Positions 34,834 through 44,671 are shown, numbered from the stretch's first letter. The stretch is 64,000 bases of DNA from Croceibacterium mercuriale (GCF_000802385.1 NZ_JTDN01000001.1:379501-443500), one strand, 5' to 3'. Notes: generated from the sequence alone by a model not told the origin. Made by a program: numbers and translations.

Positions 34834-35643
34834 TCATTGCCCGCCATGGTCCGCTCGCGCCGCCCAGCCGATCGCATTGGCAAGGATGCGCCGGTAATTC
34901 GGATCATCATAGGCATCCGGATTGTGACCGAGCGCGGAGTAGAGCACCCGGCCCTCCGTCGCCGGGTTTATCCAGATCACCGGGTGCACGCTCATCGCCA
35001 GCCTGGTCCCCGGCCGGTAGCTCGCCTCGTCGATCCGGGCGAGCACGACCATGCCCCGCGCGGCCGGGCTCGTAGCGTAGGAGTACCATTCATCGACCGG
35101 CGACCAGGGCAGCGTGATGCCAGCCATGGCGGGGTGATCCGGCTGGTCGACGATGATCCGGGCCGGCTGGAACTGGTCGATGCCGCCCGGATGGCCGAGA
35201 TATTCTGCGCCGATGATCGTGTCGGCATACCAGCTGTCGGTGTGACTGCCGTCGCCTGCGGCATGCAGCGCCACCACGCCTCCACCACGCGCCACGAAGC
35301 CGGCAAGAGCTGCGCGTTGATCCTCCGTCATGAAATCGCCACTGGCGCTGTTGAGCACGACCACGGAAAAGCGCCGCAACTGCTCGTTGTTGAACACCGC
35401 TGCATTCTCGGTGACGTAGCTTGCGCGGCCGAGGTCTTGCGCGATGCCGGCCAGCACGTCGTTCGAGTGGGGGATATGCTCGAGGTGCCGCCAGCCATTG
35501 GTCTTGGAGACGATCAGGACCGCCTGCTGCAGCCCCTCAGGCAGGACAGGCGCCACGGCATCGTGCGTGGGCGTCGGCCGATGGGGATCCGGCGCTGACT
35601 GCGCCATCGTCAGCAAGGCAATAGCGGCCAGCATCATACGCAT
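34834..35643 (-). CDS. Exported ThuA-domain (trehalose-utilisation-like) protein
   Basis: This 269-residue protein has a signal peptide (MRMMLAAIALLTMAQSAPD) and one ThuA domain (about 35-265), a class-I glutamine-amidotransferase-like fold: AVLIVSKTNGWRHLEHIP, FSVVVLNSASGDFMTEDQRA, GGGVVALHAAGDGSHTDSWY, HPVIWINPATEGRVLYSALG. Such domains occur in carbohydrate catabolism clusters and fused to sugar dehydrogenases, but their chemistry is poorly defined. The start at 35643 is supported by GCAGGAGAG, 8 bases upstream. The upstream open frame to 35907 runs into a decayed gene and is not part of it. It probably forms an operon with the GNAT gene. Confidence 0.83.
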   Translation of the reverse strand: MRMMLAAIALLTMAQSAPDPHRPTPTHDAVAPVLPEGLQQAVLIVSKTNGWRHLEHIPHSNDVLAGIAQDLGRASYVTENAAVFNNEQLRRFSVVVLNSASGDFMTEDQRAALAGFVARGGGVVALHAAGDGSHTDSWYADTIIGAEYLGHPGGIDQFQPARIIVDQPDHPAMAGITLPWSPVDEWYSYATSPAARGMVVLARIDEASYRPGTRLAMSVHPVIWINPATEGRVLYSALGHNPDAYDDPNYRRILANAIGWAARADHGGQ

Positions 35644-35689
35644 CGTATACTCTCCTGCCGGCCTGATAGCGCGGATCGGCGGATCAGGC

Positions 35690-36190
35690 GAGCAGGTGCC
35701 GGTCTTGCCGTTGCAGAGGCAAGCGATGCGCGAGCTTACAGACGGATCTGGTCGAGATGGGGCGTGCGTTCCTGATACGAAGGCCCATCGGCTGCAGCGC
35801 CATGGCGGAAATGCGCGGATCGCTGCCGTAACGGTCATCCAGTTGGCGGGTCCCGGCATACAGGTCCTCCAGCGACCAGGCGACATAGGGAGTTTCCGGC
35901 CCGGCATTCAGCCAGGCGGGATCCGCACCCCACAGCGACATGTCGGCCTGCGCGCTGCTGGTCGCCTCCCCGATACTCGCCAGGATCACCGCCAGCTACT
36001 CTTCCTCGCCGGTGCGATACCATGGCCGCTTCAGATAGATGCGCAGGTCGAAGGGTTGCCCCGGGGCGCCTTCCTCATCAACCAGCGCCCGTGCCCCGGG
36101 GCGCATCGCGCCGGGCGGCATCGACAATGTTCAGCCCGCGCCAGTTGACCCACAGGGCCACCAGGTCGCGCGCGCACGCGACCCGCCGCG
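35690..36190 (-). pseudogene. Decayed gene fragment of unknown identity
   Basis: Between the two ThuA genes the minus strand reads like real protein only if one frameshift and one stop are bridged. RDLVALWVNWRGLNIVDAAR (about 36180-36115) shifts frame near 36105 into GARALVDEEGAPGQPFDLRI and YLKRPWYRTGEEE. A TAG near 35999 follows, and in the same frame LAVILASIGEATSSAQADMS and LNAGPETPYVAWSLEDLY continue. No start, signal or full domain remains. It looks like the remnant of a large hypothetical protein I cannot name. The flanking bases 36190-36426 show no convincing gene. Confidence 0.5.
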
Positions 36191-36426
36191 ATGGTGACCA
36201 GCGCAGCAGTACAGGTCCGGGTATCGGCTGCCGACCGCCGGCAACAGGTTCGGGTCGCGTCGCCATGCCCTGCTCCCATCCGGGCGTCGCCACGGCATGA
36301 CCGGATGGCGTTTCAGGTTGATCCGGCGACCTGCGATTTGTTTGCCGACGGAGGTTGCGCCTTTCCAGGGCGATTGGCAATCTGCCTGTCGGGGGATGAC
36401 GGGTGCACAGAGAGGGAGCGGTTTCG

Positions 36427-37194
36427 GTGAAGTGGCTTGTAGCAATCCTTGCCAGCGTGCTCGCGCTGCTGCTGCCGTTGCCGGCCGCGGCGCAGAGCCA
36501 GTACAAGCTGCTCGTTCTTGCCCGGCCGTCCACCTACCATTACGAATACATTCCGATCGCGCGCGACAGCCTGGAGCGATTGGCCCGGCTGCACGCGTTC
36601 GATCTGGTCTACACCAACAAGATCGAAGTGTTTGAAGATGACCTGCAGCAATATGCCGCGATCATGTTCCTGAACACTGCCGGCAGCGAACTGACGCAGC
36701 CACAACGCCGCAGGTTCGAGGAATACATGCGGGCCGGCGGCAACGCCATGATCGTCCATCGTGCGGCGATCATGCCGGTGGACGACTGGCCGTGGTACGA
36801 GAAGCTGGTCGGGCGTACCGTGGGCGTCCATCCGATGCTGCAGACCGGCGTCGTGACCACCGTGGATCGTGGGTTCCCCGCCACTTATGGCCTGCCGGAA
36901 CGCTGGCTGTGGAGCGACGAGTTCTACGTCACGACCAATCCGCATGGGATCGCCATCAATCCGGTCCTGAACGTGGACGAGACGAGCTACGACCCCACGA
37001 AGATCTGGCCGGGCCAGGTATCGCACCGGATGGGGGCGGATCACCCGATTGCCTGGCACCATCAGTATGAAGGGGGCCGCGTCTTTGTCACCACGCTGGG
37101 CCACAATGGCGAGATGTACCGTGATCCGACCTACATCGCCCACCTGATGGGCGGTATCCACTGGACCGCCACCGGGCTGGGTCGCCAGCCCTGA
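36427..37194 (+). CDS. Exported ThuA-domain protein
   Basis: This 255-residue protein starts at GTG 36427 (GAGGGAG about 8 bases upstream), giving a good signal peptide (KWLVAILASVLALLLPLPAA ending AAAQ). The ThuA domain follows: YKLLVLARPSTYHYEYIPIA, YAAIMFLNTAGSELTQPQRR, GGNAMIVHRAAIMPVDDWPW, HPIAWHHQYEGGRVFVTTLG. It is a distant paralogue of the ThuA protein at 34834-35643, on the opposite strand across the decayed fragment. A GTG at 36403 is also in frame but would place charged residues ahead of the signal. Periplasmic glycan-related function is plausible but unproven. Confidence 0.82.
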   Translation: MKWLVAILASVLALLLPLPAAAQSQYKLLVLARPSTYHYEYIPIARDSLERLARLHAFDLVYTNKIEVFEDDLQQYAAIMFLNTAGSELTQPQRRRFEEYMRAGGNAMIVHRAAIMPVDDWPWYEKLVGRTVGVHPMLQTGVVTTVDRGFPATYGLPERWLWSDEFYVTTNPHGIAINPVLNVDETSYDPTKIWPGQVSHRMGADHPIAWHHQYEGGRVFVTTLGHNGEMYRDPTYIAHLMGGIHWTATGLGRQP

Positions 37195-37254
37195 TCCGGC
37201 GCACGCCAGCCTCGCCGCGGCGCGCCGGGGTCACAGAGCCGGGATCGAGATGAT

Positions 37255-37349
37255 GGAGGGGTATGCCGTGCCCGATGCCGGGCACCGCGCATATCCCCTC
37301 CACCAGCCTGCCGCTGGTCCGCCTCCGACGCTGCGCGTCCGGAGGGCGG
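37255..37349. repeat. Three contiguous stem-loops between convergent genes
   Basis: Three hairpins abut with no linker. First, 37255-37301: GGAGGGG and TATGC pair with GCATA and CCCCTCC (one bulge), enclosing GTGCCCG-ATGC-CGGGCAC. Second, 37302-37318: ACCAGC-CTGCC-GCTGGT. Third, 37319-37349: CCGCC, TCCG and ACGC pair with GCGT, CGGA and GGCGG, with one unpaired C on each side of CGGA. No T-run follows on either strand. It may be a bidirectional terminator for the ThuA gene and the sulfatase, or a REP-like structured element. Confidence 0.55.
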
Positions 37350-37368
37350 AGGAGCCGCAAGGGCGTTG

Positions 37369-38781
37369 TCAGTCGCCGGCACCGACATGGTCGGCCAGAT
37401 CCCTGGCACCGAAGCCGTAGCTGCGCGCGGCCGGGTCGGTCAGCATGGTGGCGTCCCATGCCGCATGATCGGCCTTCAGCTGCGCGAAGATGTCCGGCTG
37501 GCGATCCTTCAGGTTGGCGCGCTCCAGCGGGTCGGCGATGATGTCGAACAGGAACTCGTTGCCGTCGATCGACAGGTATTTGTGGCGACCCAGGCGCGCG
37601 GCCTTCTGGTTGCGCTTGCCGAATTTCCAGAACAGTGGCCGGTCCGGCAGGGTCGCGCCGGACAGGGCCGGGCGCCAGTCCCGTCCGTCTGCCGGGAAGG
37701 CCGGGTCGGGCGCGCCACCCGCCGCGGCCAGGAAGGTGGGCAGGATGTCCATCGACAGTACGGGCACCTCGCTGGTCGCGCCCGGGGTGGACAGGCCGGG
37801 CCAGCGCACGATCATCGGCACGCGCAGCCCGCCTTCCAGCAGCTCGCTCTTCACCCCGCTGAACGGCCAGTTGTCGCTGAACCGCTCGCCGCCATTGTCG
37901 CTGGTGAAGACGACCACCGTGTTGTCGTCCAGGCCAAGCGCGGCGAGCCGCTCCACCACCCGGCCCATCGCGGCATCGAGGCTGGTGACCATCTCCGCAT
38001 AGGTGGCGAGCGAGCCGCCGTCGAAATGCACCAGGCGCCCGTCGATGCGGTCCGATTCCGCCTGGTCGCCGGGCCCTTCCCAAGGCCAGTGCGGTGCGGT
38101 GAAGTGGAGTGAGAGCAGCCATGGCTGTTCCGCCGCTGCGGCGCGGGCGTCGAGGAATTCCAGGCTGCGTTCGGCCAGCATGTCGGTGTAGTAGCCGGCT
38201 TCCTCGATCCGGATGTCGCCATCCCACAGGTCGCCCCGGTCGCCGGCATCATGTCCGAAATAATCGACCGCGCCGCCGCGATTGCCCCAGAACTCGTCAT
38301 AGCCGCTCTGCAGCGGGCCATAGGCAGGGAGGCTGCCGAGGTGCCATTTGCCGACCAGCGCCGTGTGGTAGCCCTGCTGCCTGAGCAGGGAGGGCAGGGT
38401 CGGATGCGAGGGGTCGAGGCCCAGGTCGCCACGCAGCGGTTCCTCCAGCCCGGCGCGGGTGCGATACTGATACCGCCCGGTGATCAGCGCCATGCGGGTG
38501 GGGGAGCAGACCGCGCTGTTGGCGTAGCCGTGGGTGAAGCGCGTACCGCTCGCTGCCAGCGCGTCCAGCACCGGCGTCCGGTAATCGCGCCGGCCGTAAC
38601 AGGACAGGTCGGCGTAACCCAGATCGTCAGCCATGATGAACAGGAAGTTCGGCTGGCGCGCCGCGCCTTGCGCGAAGGCCGGCACCGCGTGGCCCAGCGT
38701 GGCGGTGCCCAGCGCGGTGGCGCCCAGCGTGCCCAGCGCATGGCGGCGGGACAGCAGCATCTGTTTGAAGCGATCGGTCAT
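37369..38781 (-). CDS. Tat-exported type I sulfatase
   Basis: This 470-residue sulfatase has a Tat-type signal (SRRHALGTLG at residues 11-20, cleavage near AFAQG). The metal-binding start NFLFIMADDLGYADLSCYG is followed by the sulfatase signature CSPTRMALITGRYQ, in which Cys92 would be matured to formylglycine. KWHLG, SLHFTAPHWPWEGP and FTSDNGGE are further active-site motifs. It would remove sulfate esters from a glycan in the periplasm or at the surface. The maturation enzyme is not in the window. The ATG at 38781 is preceded by GAGGAAA. The open frame continues upstream into the TBDR gene and is an artefact. It lies 17 bases after the TBDR and is surely co-transcribed with it. Confidence 0.92.
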   Translation of the reverse strand: MTDRFKQMLLSRRHALGTLGATALGTATLGHAVPAFAQGAARQPNFLFIMADDLGYADLSCYGRRDYRTPVLDALAASGTRFTHGYANSAVCSPTRMALITGRYQYRTRAGLEEPLRGDLGLDPSHPTLPSLLRQQGYHTALVGKWHLGSLPAYGPLQSGYDEFWGNRGGAVDYFGHDAGDRGDLWDGDIRIEEAGYYTDMLAERSLEFLDARAAAAEQPWLLSLHFTAPHWPWEGPGDQAESDRIDGRLVHFDGGSLATYAEMVTSLDAAMGRVVERLAALGLDDNTVVVFTSDNGGERFSDNWPFSGVKSELLEGGLRVPMIVRWPGLSTPGATSEVPVLSMDILPTFLAAAGGAPDPAFPADGRDWRPALSGATLPDRPLFWKFGKRNQKAARLGRHKYLSIDGNEFLFDIIADPLERANLKDRQPDIFAQLKADHAAWDATMLTDPAARSYGFGARDLADHVGAGD

Positions 38782-38798
38782 GGAAAGGTTTCCTCTGG

Positions 38799-41700
38799 TC
38801 AGAAGCGGAGGGTCGCGCCGACGGTATAGCGGCGGCCAAGAAGGTCGTGAACGGCGGCGTTGGTCTGGGTCGCGAACCCGCCCGATGCGTTCCATGATGG
38901 TGTGATCGGCGGATCCTGGTCGAACAGGTTGGTGACGGTCAGCCACGGTTCGGCGTCCTGCGCGCCGGCTGAAACCCGCTGCGCCAGCCGCGCATCGACA
39001 TACAGGACATCGTCCACGGAATTGTCGAGGATGGTGACGCCGTCGGTCAGCGTGGCATCCTGCGTGCCGGGCCCGACATAGCGGCCCTGCACCATGCCGG
39101 ACGTGTCGCCATTGCGATAGGTGACGCTGCCGATCGCCTTGAAGTCGGCATAGGGCAGGTAAGCCTGCGAGTTCTGTGTGGCGCCGATCTGCCCGGCATA
39201 GTCGGTCGTGACGCCGGAGGAGTTCGTCTCGGACCGCTTCGTCAGCCAGCTGGCAAAGGCGCGCAGGCTCAGCCGCTCGTCCCCGCCGCCCAGCAGCGAG
39301 AGGTCCGTGGCGTAGGACAGTTCGGCGTCCACGCCCGATACGCGCGCCTGCGCCACGTTGATGAACACGTCGCCCACCAGCAGGATGTCGCCGCTGGCCG
39401 GGTCGGTGGTAACCAGGGCGCAGAACTCGGGCGCGTTCTCCCGGAAGCAGCGGTCGATCACGGCCTGCGTGCCGACCTGGCCGATCGCGTCCTTGATGCG
39501 GATATCGTACCAGTCGACCGACAGGCTGAGGCCCGGCACCACGGGCGGCTGCAGGACGATCCCGGCGGTGTAGGTGTCGGCCCGTTCCGGGTCCACCGCG
39601 GGGTTGCCGCCGGAATAGCGGATCACGTTCAGCGTCTCGATCGCGGGTGTCCGCGGATCGTCGATCACGGCGCTGCCGCCGGATTTGTCGAACCGTTCGG
39701 CCAGGTTCGCGGCGCGCACGTCGCGCGACCAGGTGCCGCGCAGGCGGACCCAGTCGATCAGCCCGACATCCAGGCCCGCCTTCCACGCCCAGATCGTGCC
39801 CGAGCCGGAATAGCTGGCCCAGCGCCCGGCCAGATTGAGGCTGGCATCCACTGCCTGCGTATCGAGCAGCGGGAACAGCAACTCGCCGAACGCCTCCCAT
39901 ACACGGGCGGATCCGTTGATGTTGGACAGCTTGGAATATTGCACGCCGACGGTGTTGGCGCAGTCGGTCGGGGTCACGCCGCGCAGGCCCGGCACGGCGC
40001 CGCTGCACGCCACCGGGAAGAAGGTGTCGTGGTCGGATGCCGGGTTGGTCACGTCCTGGATCACCTGGCGGATCGTCTCCTGCCGCCACGATCCGCCCAG
40101 CGCGACCGCGACCGGGCCGGCCCAGCCATCGAACAGGTCGCCCGCAGCGGACAGCTCGGCCAGCTGCTGTTCGAACGCGGTGACGTTCACCTTGTCTTTT
40201 GACGAGGTGTAGGACAGCTCCTCTCCCAGATTGTAGCCGGTGTCGCTGAAGTAGATCGGCGTGGCGACCTGCTGCCCCGGCTCGAACCCGGTGACGTAGT
40301 CGATCGCCGCGGCCGAGGCATTGCCGCGCCCGAACAGGTTCAGCGGCTGGCAGCCGGGGAACGCGTCGGAGAACAGCGACACGCGGCATACGACATCGCC
40401 GGTGGCCGGATCGGTCACGGCATCGATCGCGGCATAGACCCGGTCGAGCCGCAGCCCGAACTGGCGGGCGGTCCGGCGGGAATGGCCATACTGGTAGAAG
40501 CCGTCCACCTGCCACCCGTCCAGCATGCCGCCCGTATCCAGCCCCAGCGCGAAGCCACCGGTCGCGATGTGCTGAACGGTGTTCTCGCTGCTGGAGAGGA
40601 TGCCGATATCCTCCACACTGCCGACGCGGCGCAGCGTGAAGCTGCTGATCCCGCTGCCTGCCATGGTCTGCCGCAGACCATCGGGCAGGAAGGCATTGTC
40701 GCGGAAGATCGTCAGCGTGGCCGGGCTGCCGGTAAAGCTGCTGCGGGTGGCGCCCTGCTGCCGGCTGTCGCTGTTGCCGTGCATGTATTGCGCGAACAGC
40801 GTCAGATTGTCGGTCGCCTCGAACTCGGCATAGCCGAACAGGGAGTAGCGGTCCGCATCGGGGATCAGCGTGTTGATCTGCGCGCCCAGATCCTCCCCGC
40901 TGCCGCCGCCGGCATGGCGTGCGGCTGGGGTGCCGAACACGCCCTGCACCTCCGTACCGTTCACGAACGGGGCGACATTACCGTCGCGATCGAAGGCGAG
41001 ACCGTCGATCACCGTGCCCGGGGCGCGGATGTTGCCGTCGAAGCTGGCATTGCGTGACTTCGTGCCCGGCGCGAAGCGATACGGATCGGCCGCCGTGCCG
41101 CTGCCGAAGGTGCCCCAGCCCTGGTACCAGTCGCGCTTGCGGTAATTGTCGATGCCGGACTGCCGGGCATATTCGCCGCCCAGCAGCAGGTGGCCGCGGC
41201 CATCCGCAAAGGGCGTGCCGAAGGCGGCGGACAGTTCCTGGTTCTGGCCGTCCCGACGCGAGGTGATGCCGCTTTGCGCCTGCAGCTCCAGCCCGGTAAA
41301 ATCGGTGTCGAGGATGAAGTTGACCACGCCCGCCACCGCATCGGTGCCGTAGGCGGCCGAGGCGCCGCCGGTGGTGGTCTCCACCGCGCGGATCAGGCTC
41401 TCGGGAAACAGGGAGATGTCGGCGCCGCCGGATGCGGTGGTGGCCGGCACACGCCGGCCGTTCAGCAGAGTCAGCGTGCGGTTGAGGCCGAGCCCGCGCA
41501 GGTTCAGCGATCCGCGCGACGATCCGCTGGCCGGCGTCTGGTTGCCGTAGAATTGCGGCAGCTGGCTGAGGCCGGTGACCAGCGATCCTGGGGACAGCGT
41601 CTCGATCTCCGCCGCACTCACCACGGTGACGGGCACGGGCATCTGCATCCCGTCCGTCCGCACGCGGGAGCCGGTGACCACGATGGCGGCAGATCCTTCG

Positions 41701-41816
41701 TCGCCGCTGTCCTGTGCGGTGGCCGTGCCAGGAAAGGCAGTCAGGGCGGTCAGGCCGACACCCAGCAAAAGGGTGGCGGAGCGGCGTGAAGATGACGGTA
41801 AACGCGACGGATGCAT
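38799..41816 (-). CDS. TonB-dependent receptor paired with a sulfatase
   Basis: This 1005-residue receptor has a signal peptide ending TATAQD, the TonB-box/plug start AAIVVTGSRVRTDGMQMPVP, the plug motifs RGLGLNRTLTLLNGRRVPAT and TTGGASAAYGTDAVAGVVNF, and a barrel ending VGATLRF. It belongs to the same plug type as the receptor at 23358. GAGAGGGA lies before the ATG at 41816. The adjacent sulfatase suggests a sulfated oligosaccharide ligand, by inference. On the minus strand TTGTCA (41905-41900) and a weak TAGGTC (41882-41877) with 17-base spacing may be its promoter, with AACT/AGTT half-sites inside the spacer. Confidence 0.92.
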   Translation of the reverse strand: MHPSRLPSSSRRSATLLLGVGLTALTAFPGTATAQDSGDEGSAAIVVTGSRVRTDGMQMPVPVTVVSAAEIETLSPGSLVTGLSQLPQFYGNQTPASGSSRGSLNLRGLGLNRTLTLLNGRRVPATTASGGADISLFPESLIRAVETTTGGASAAYGTDAVAGVVNFILDTDFTGLELQAQSGITSRRDGQNQELSAAFGTPFADGRGHLLLGGEYARQSGIDNYRKRDWYQGWGTFGSGTAADPYRFAPGTKSRNASFDGNIRAPGTVIDGLAFDRDGNVAPFVNGTEVQGVFGTPAARHAGGGSGEDLGAQINTLIPDADRYSLFGYAEFEATDNLTLFAQYMHGNSDSRQQGATRSSFTGSPATLTIFRDNAFLPDGLRQTMAGSGISSFTLRRVGSVEDIGILSSSENTVQHIATGGFALGLDTGGMLDGWQVDGFYQYGHSRRTARQFGLRLDRVYAAIDAVTDPATGDVVCRVSLFSDAFPGCQPLNLFGRGNASAAAIDYVTGFEPGQQVATPIYFSDTGYNLGEELSYTSSKDKVNVTAFEQQLAELSAAGDLFDGWAGPVAVALGGSWRQETIRQVIQDVTNPASDHDTFFPVACSGAVPGLRGVTPTDCANTVGVQYSKLSNINGSARVWEAFGELLFPLLDTQAVDASLNLAGRWASYSGSGTIWAWKAGLDVGLIDWVRLRGTWSRDVRAANLAERFDKSGGSAVIDDPRTPAIETLNVIRYSGGNPAVDPERADTYTAGIVLQPPVVPGLSLSVDWYDIRIKDAIGQVGTQAVIDRCFRENAPEFCALVTTDPASGDILLVGDVFINVAQARVSGVDAELSYATDLSLLGGGDERLSLRAFASWLTKRSETNSSGVTTDYAGQIGATQNSQAYLPYADFKAIGSVTYRNGDTSGMVQGRYVGPGTQDATLTDGVTILDNSVDDVLYVDARLAQRVSAGAQDAEPWLTVTNLFDQDPPITPSWNASGGFATQTNAAVHDLLGRRYTVGATLRF

Positions 41817-42032
41817 CAGGTCCCTCTCAGGGCTGGCACATCCGGCGGTCCGGTCTGGGCTATCGAAACTGTCGGCGACCTAAACTCCACCAGCTTAGTT
41901 GACAATCAATCCGGCAGGCTGCGGGTGAAGAGTTTTACCTTCGCGTGGGCAAGCTGAACTGTCGGCAGCATGACGCCGGACCGATGCCGGGGCTGGTTCG
42001 TTCGGTCGAAAACCAGCGAAAGGAAGACGTCC

Positions 42033-42263
42033 ATGGCCGACGATAACGCCGTTGATGCCCGCCAGCGGGAGATCGCCGTCGAACACCTGCTGTTCAAGCT
42101 GATCGAATATGTGGAAGCGAACAGCCCCGGCCTGCTCGATTTCCTGGAAGGCAGCCTCGATCATCTGGGCGACCCGGCGCATGACGGGACAAAGGATGAC
42201 GGACGGGTGCGGGAGATTGCCCGGCGCATGATCACCGGCGCCCGCGCGCAAGGCATCGACTAG
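42033..42263 (+). CDS. Small hypothetical protein (76 residues)
   Basis: This is a small acidic, mainly helical protein with no signal or membrane segment: it begins MADDNAVDARQREIAVEHLL and contains LIEYVEANSPGLLDFLEGSL. AAGGAAG precedes the ATG by a normal distance and codon use matches the neighbours, so I regard it as a real gene. I do not recognise the family. It is 39 bases upstream of trhO and may be co-transcribed. Confidence 0.6.
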   Translation: MADDNAVDARQREIAVEHLLFKLIEYVEANSPGLLDFLEGSLDHLGDPAHDGTKDDGRVREIARRMITGARAQGID

Positions 42264-42302
42264 GCGTTCCACTTGGGCAGGCACCGGTGCTATCGGGCGC
42301 CG

Positions 42303-43289
42303 ATGCCTGCCTCCACTGACATGCCGCAGCCGCCGATCCGGGTCGCGGCCCTGTACCGGTTCGCCCGCTTCACCGACCCGGCGGCCCTGCGCGATCCGCT
42401 GGACGCGGTGTGCCGCATCCATGCCGTGCGGGGCACGTTGCTGCTGGCGGCCGAGGGGATCAACGGCACCATCGCCGGCAAACCGGCAGCCGTTGACGCC
42501 GTGCTGGCGCATGTCCGTACGCTGCCCGGTTGCGCGGCGCTGGACGTCAAGTTCTCGGGCGCGGACACGATGCCGTTCCATCGGCTGAAGGTGCGTGTGC
42601 GCCGGGAGATCGTCACCATGGGCGAGCCGGCGATCGATCCGGAAACGGAAGCCGGCACCTATGTGGAGCCGGAGGACTGGAACGGGCTGATCGCAGATCC
42701 GGGCACGATCGTGATCGACACCCGCAACGATTACGAGGTGGCGATCGGCAGCTTTGCCGGCGCGATCGACCCTGGCACGCGCAGCTTCAGCGACTTCCCG
42801 GCGTGGTTTCGCGAGCAGCGCGATGCCTTGCTGGGGCACGGGCGCCAGCCGAAGGTGGCGATGTTCTGCACCGGCGGCATCCGGTGCGAGAAATCCACCG
42901 CCTTCCTGAAACGGGAAGGCGTGGAGGAGGTGTTCCACCTGAAGGGCGGGATCCTGCGCTACCTGGAGGCTGTGCCGGTAGAGGACAGCCTGTGGCAGGG
43001 CGAGTGCTTCGTGTTCGATGCGCGGGTGAGCGTCGGGCACGGTCTTGCACCCGGCACGGCACAGCTATGCCACGCCTGCCAGCGTCCGCTGAGCGCCGAG
43101 GATCAGGCCTCCCCCCTGTTCGAGGCATGGGTGAGTTGCGCCGGCTGCCATGGCGAGCGGACCGAGGCGCAGCGGGCCGCCTACCGGGAACGTCACCGGC
43201 AGATCACGCTGGCCGCCGCGCAGGGCCACGCGCATCTGGGGCGGAACCCGTCCCGCGGTCAGGCGCCGGACGGTGTGCCCGAGTCCTGA
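42303..43289 (+). CDS. trhO: tRNA uridine(34) hydroxylase (rhodanese-domain, UPF0176)
   Basis: This 328-residue protein has the YceA/TrhO layout. An N-terminal ferredoxin-like domain ([59 protein letters not shown]) is followed by a rhodanese domain with the catalytic loop [12 protein letters not shown] (Cys189) and [22 protein letters not shown]-terminal cysteine-rich tail has [12 protein letters not shown] and CAGCHGE. The enzyme hydroxylates U34 of certain tRNAs using O2. The ATG at 42303 is my choice; ATG 42321 is an alternative, and ribosome sites are weak for both. Its 3' end overlaps the convergent flavoprotein gene by 31 bases. Confidence 0.92.
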   Translation: MPASTDMPQPPIRVAALYRFARFTDPAALRDPLDAVCRIHAVRGTLLLAAEGINGTIAGKPAAVDAVLAHVRTLPGCAALDVKFSGADTMPFHRLKVRVRREIVTMGEPAIDPETEAGTYVEPEDWNGLIADPGTIVIDTRNDYEVAIGSFAGAIDPGTRSFSDFPAWFREQRDALLGHGRQPKVAMFCTGGIRCEKSTAFLKREGVEEVFHLKGGILRYLEAVPVEDSLWQGECFVFDARVSVGHGLAPGTAQLCHACQRPLSAEDQASPLFEAWVSCAGCHGERTEAQRAAYRERHRQITLAAAQGHAHLGRNPSRGQAPDGVPES

Positions 43290-44671
43290 TCCACCGGCAG
43301 TTCGATCGGGGTGGCGGCGCAGATGGTGCGCAGCGCCTGTTTCAGCCCTTCCTCCAGCGTGGGATGATAGAACGGCAGCTCCAGCATCTCGCTGCCGGTG
43401 AGGCGACGCTCGATCGCCCAGGCGAGCATGTGGGCCAGATGCTCCCCGCCCGGCGCCACCAGGTCAGCGCCGATCAGCCGGCCATCGGGCGCGGCGGCGT
43501 AGAGCGTCAGCAGGCCCTCGTTGCGCCCTTCCACCCGGGCCCGGCCCTGGTCGCCGTAATCGGCGGTGCCGGTCACCGCGCCCTCCGCCTCCGGATCGCC
43601 GATGGTGGCGACCGGGGGATCGGTGAAGGTCAGGCTGAAGGGCACATGGCGCGGGGTGCGGATCGGTGCGGGGAAGGCGGCGGCGTTGCGCCCGGCGATC
43701 GCGCCGTCATGCGATGCCTCGTGCAACAGCGGCAGGTCGGCAGCGACGTCGCCCGCCAGGAAGATGGCGCTGTCGCCGCAGCGCATGGTGCTGCGGTCGT
43801 GGCAGGGCACGCCATCCTCGTCCAGTTCCAGCCCGGCCTTGTCCAGGTCGAGCCGGTCGAGGTTCGGCGGCCGGCCGAGCGCGGCGAGCACCATGTCGAA
43901 CCCGGCCTCTCCACTGCTGTCCCCATTCCACCGGATGCGCACGCCCTCGGCGGTGCGGTCGGGCAGGATGGCGACGCCCTGATGGACCGTGAGGTCACGC
44001 TCGATGATCGCCTGCAGCGCGGCGTGGACCTTCTTGCAGCGGAGCTTGATCAGGCTGTGGCCGCGATCGAACAGCGAGACCTCCACGCCCAGCCGGGCAA
44101 AGGCCTGCGCCAGTTCGATGCCGATCGAGCCGGAGCCGACCACCGCCAGCCGGCGGGGCAGGTCGGGCAGGTCCCAGACGGTGTCGCTGGTCAGCAGCCG
44201 GTCGCCCAGCGCGGCGAAGGGTGGCGGTACCAGCGGGCTGGAGCCGGTGGCGATGACGATGGTACGCGCCTGCACGATGCGGCCATCATCCAGTTGCAGC
44301 CGGTCCGGGCCGATGAAGCGGGCGGTCGCGCGCAGGGTGGTGGCGGGATCAAGCCGGTCTATCGCATGGCGGGTGCCCGCGGCGAAGCGGTCCCGTTCGG
44401 AGCGGAGCCGCCCCATCACGGCCGGCCCATCGATCGTGACCGCGCCCACCCTGATGCCGAACAGGTCGGCGCCGGCGATCCGGTGCGCTTCCGTCGCGGC
44501 GGCGATCAGCAGCTTGGATGGCATGCAGCCGACATTGGCGCAGGTCGTGCCGTTGAAGGTGGGATCGATCAGCAGGGTCGAGGCGCCGTTGTGGCGGGCG
44601 GCGCGCTCGGCGGCGAGCCCGGCAGTACCGGCGCCGATCACCGCGACATCGCAGGTCAGGGTGTCAGCCAC
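43259..44671 (-). CDS. FAD-dependent dithiol/disulfide oxidoreductase, dihydrolipoamide-dehydrogenase-like
   Basis: This 470-residue class-I flavoprotein has the FAD motif [20 protein letters not shown], the redox-active disulfide [13 protein letters not shown] (Cys44 and Cys49), the NAD(P)-binding motif [20 protein letters not shown], the second FAD motif [17 protein letters not shown], and the C-terminal [15 protein letters not shown], in which the active-site His is present. It resembles the Lpd-like branch not linked to 2-oxoacid dehydrogenase genes, close to mercuric reductase, but it has no N-terminal heavy-metal domain or terminal Cys pair. The true disulfide substrate is unknown. It starts 92 bases downstream of the GH92 stop on the same strand. 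Confidence 0.86.
   Translation of the reverse strand: MADTLTCDVAVIGAGTAGLAAERAARHNGASTLLIDPTFNGTTCANVGCMPSKLLIAAATEAHRIAGADLFGIRVGAVTIDGPAVMGRLRSERDRFAAGTRHAIDRLDPATTLRATARFIGPDRLQLDDGRIVQARTIVIATGSSPLVPPPFAALGDRLLTSDTVWDLPDLPRRLAVVGSGSIGIELAQAFARLGVEVSLFDRGHSLIKLRCKKVHAALQAIIERDLTVHQGVAILPDRTAEGVRIRWNGDSSGEAGFDMVLAALGRPPNLDRLDLDKAGLELDEDGVPCHDRSTMRCGDSAIFLAGDVAADLPLLHEASHDGAIAGRNAAAFPAPIRTPRHVPFSLTFTDPPVATIGDPEAEGAVTGTADYGDQGRARVEGRNEGLLTLYAAAPDGRLIGADLVAPGGEHLAHMLAWAIERRLTGSEMLELPFYHPTLEEGLKQALRTICAATPIELPVDQDSGTPSGA

Noticed and set aside
37369-40515. A single 1048-residue minus-strand frame spanning the sulfatase and part of the TBDR
   Set aside because: The N-terminal two thirds is an off-frame reading of the TBDR. 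The sulfatase has its own ATG, ribosome site and Tat signal at 38781.
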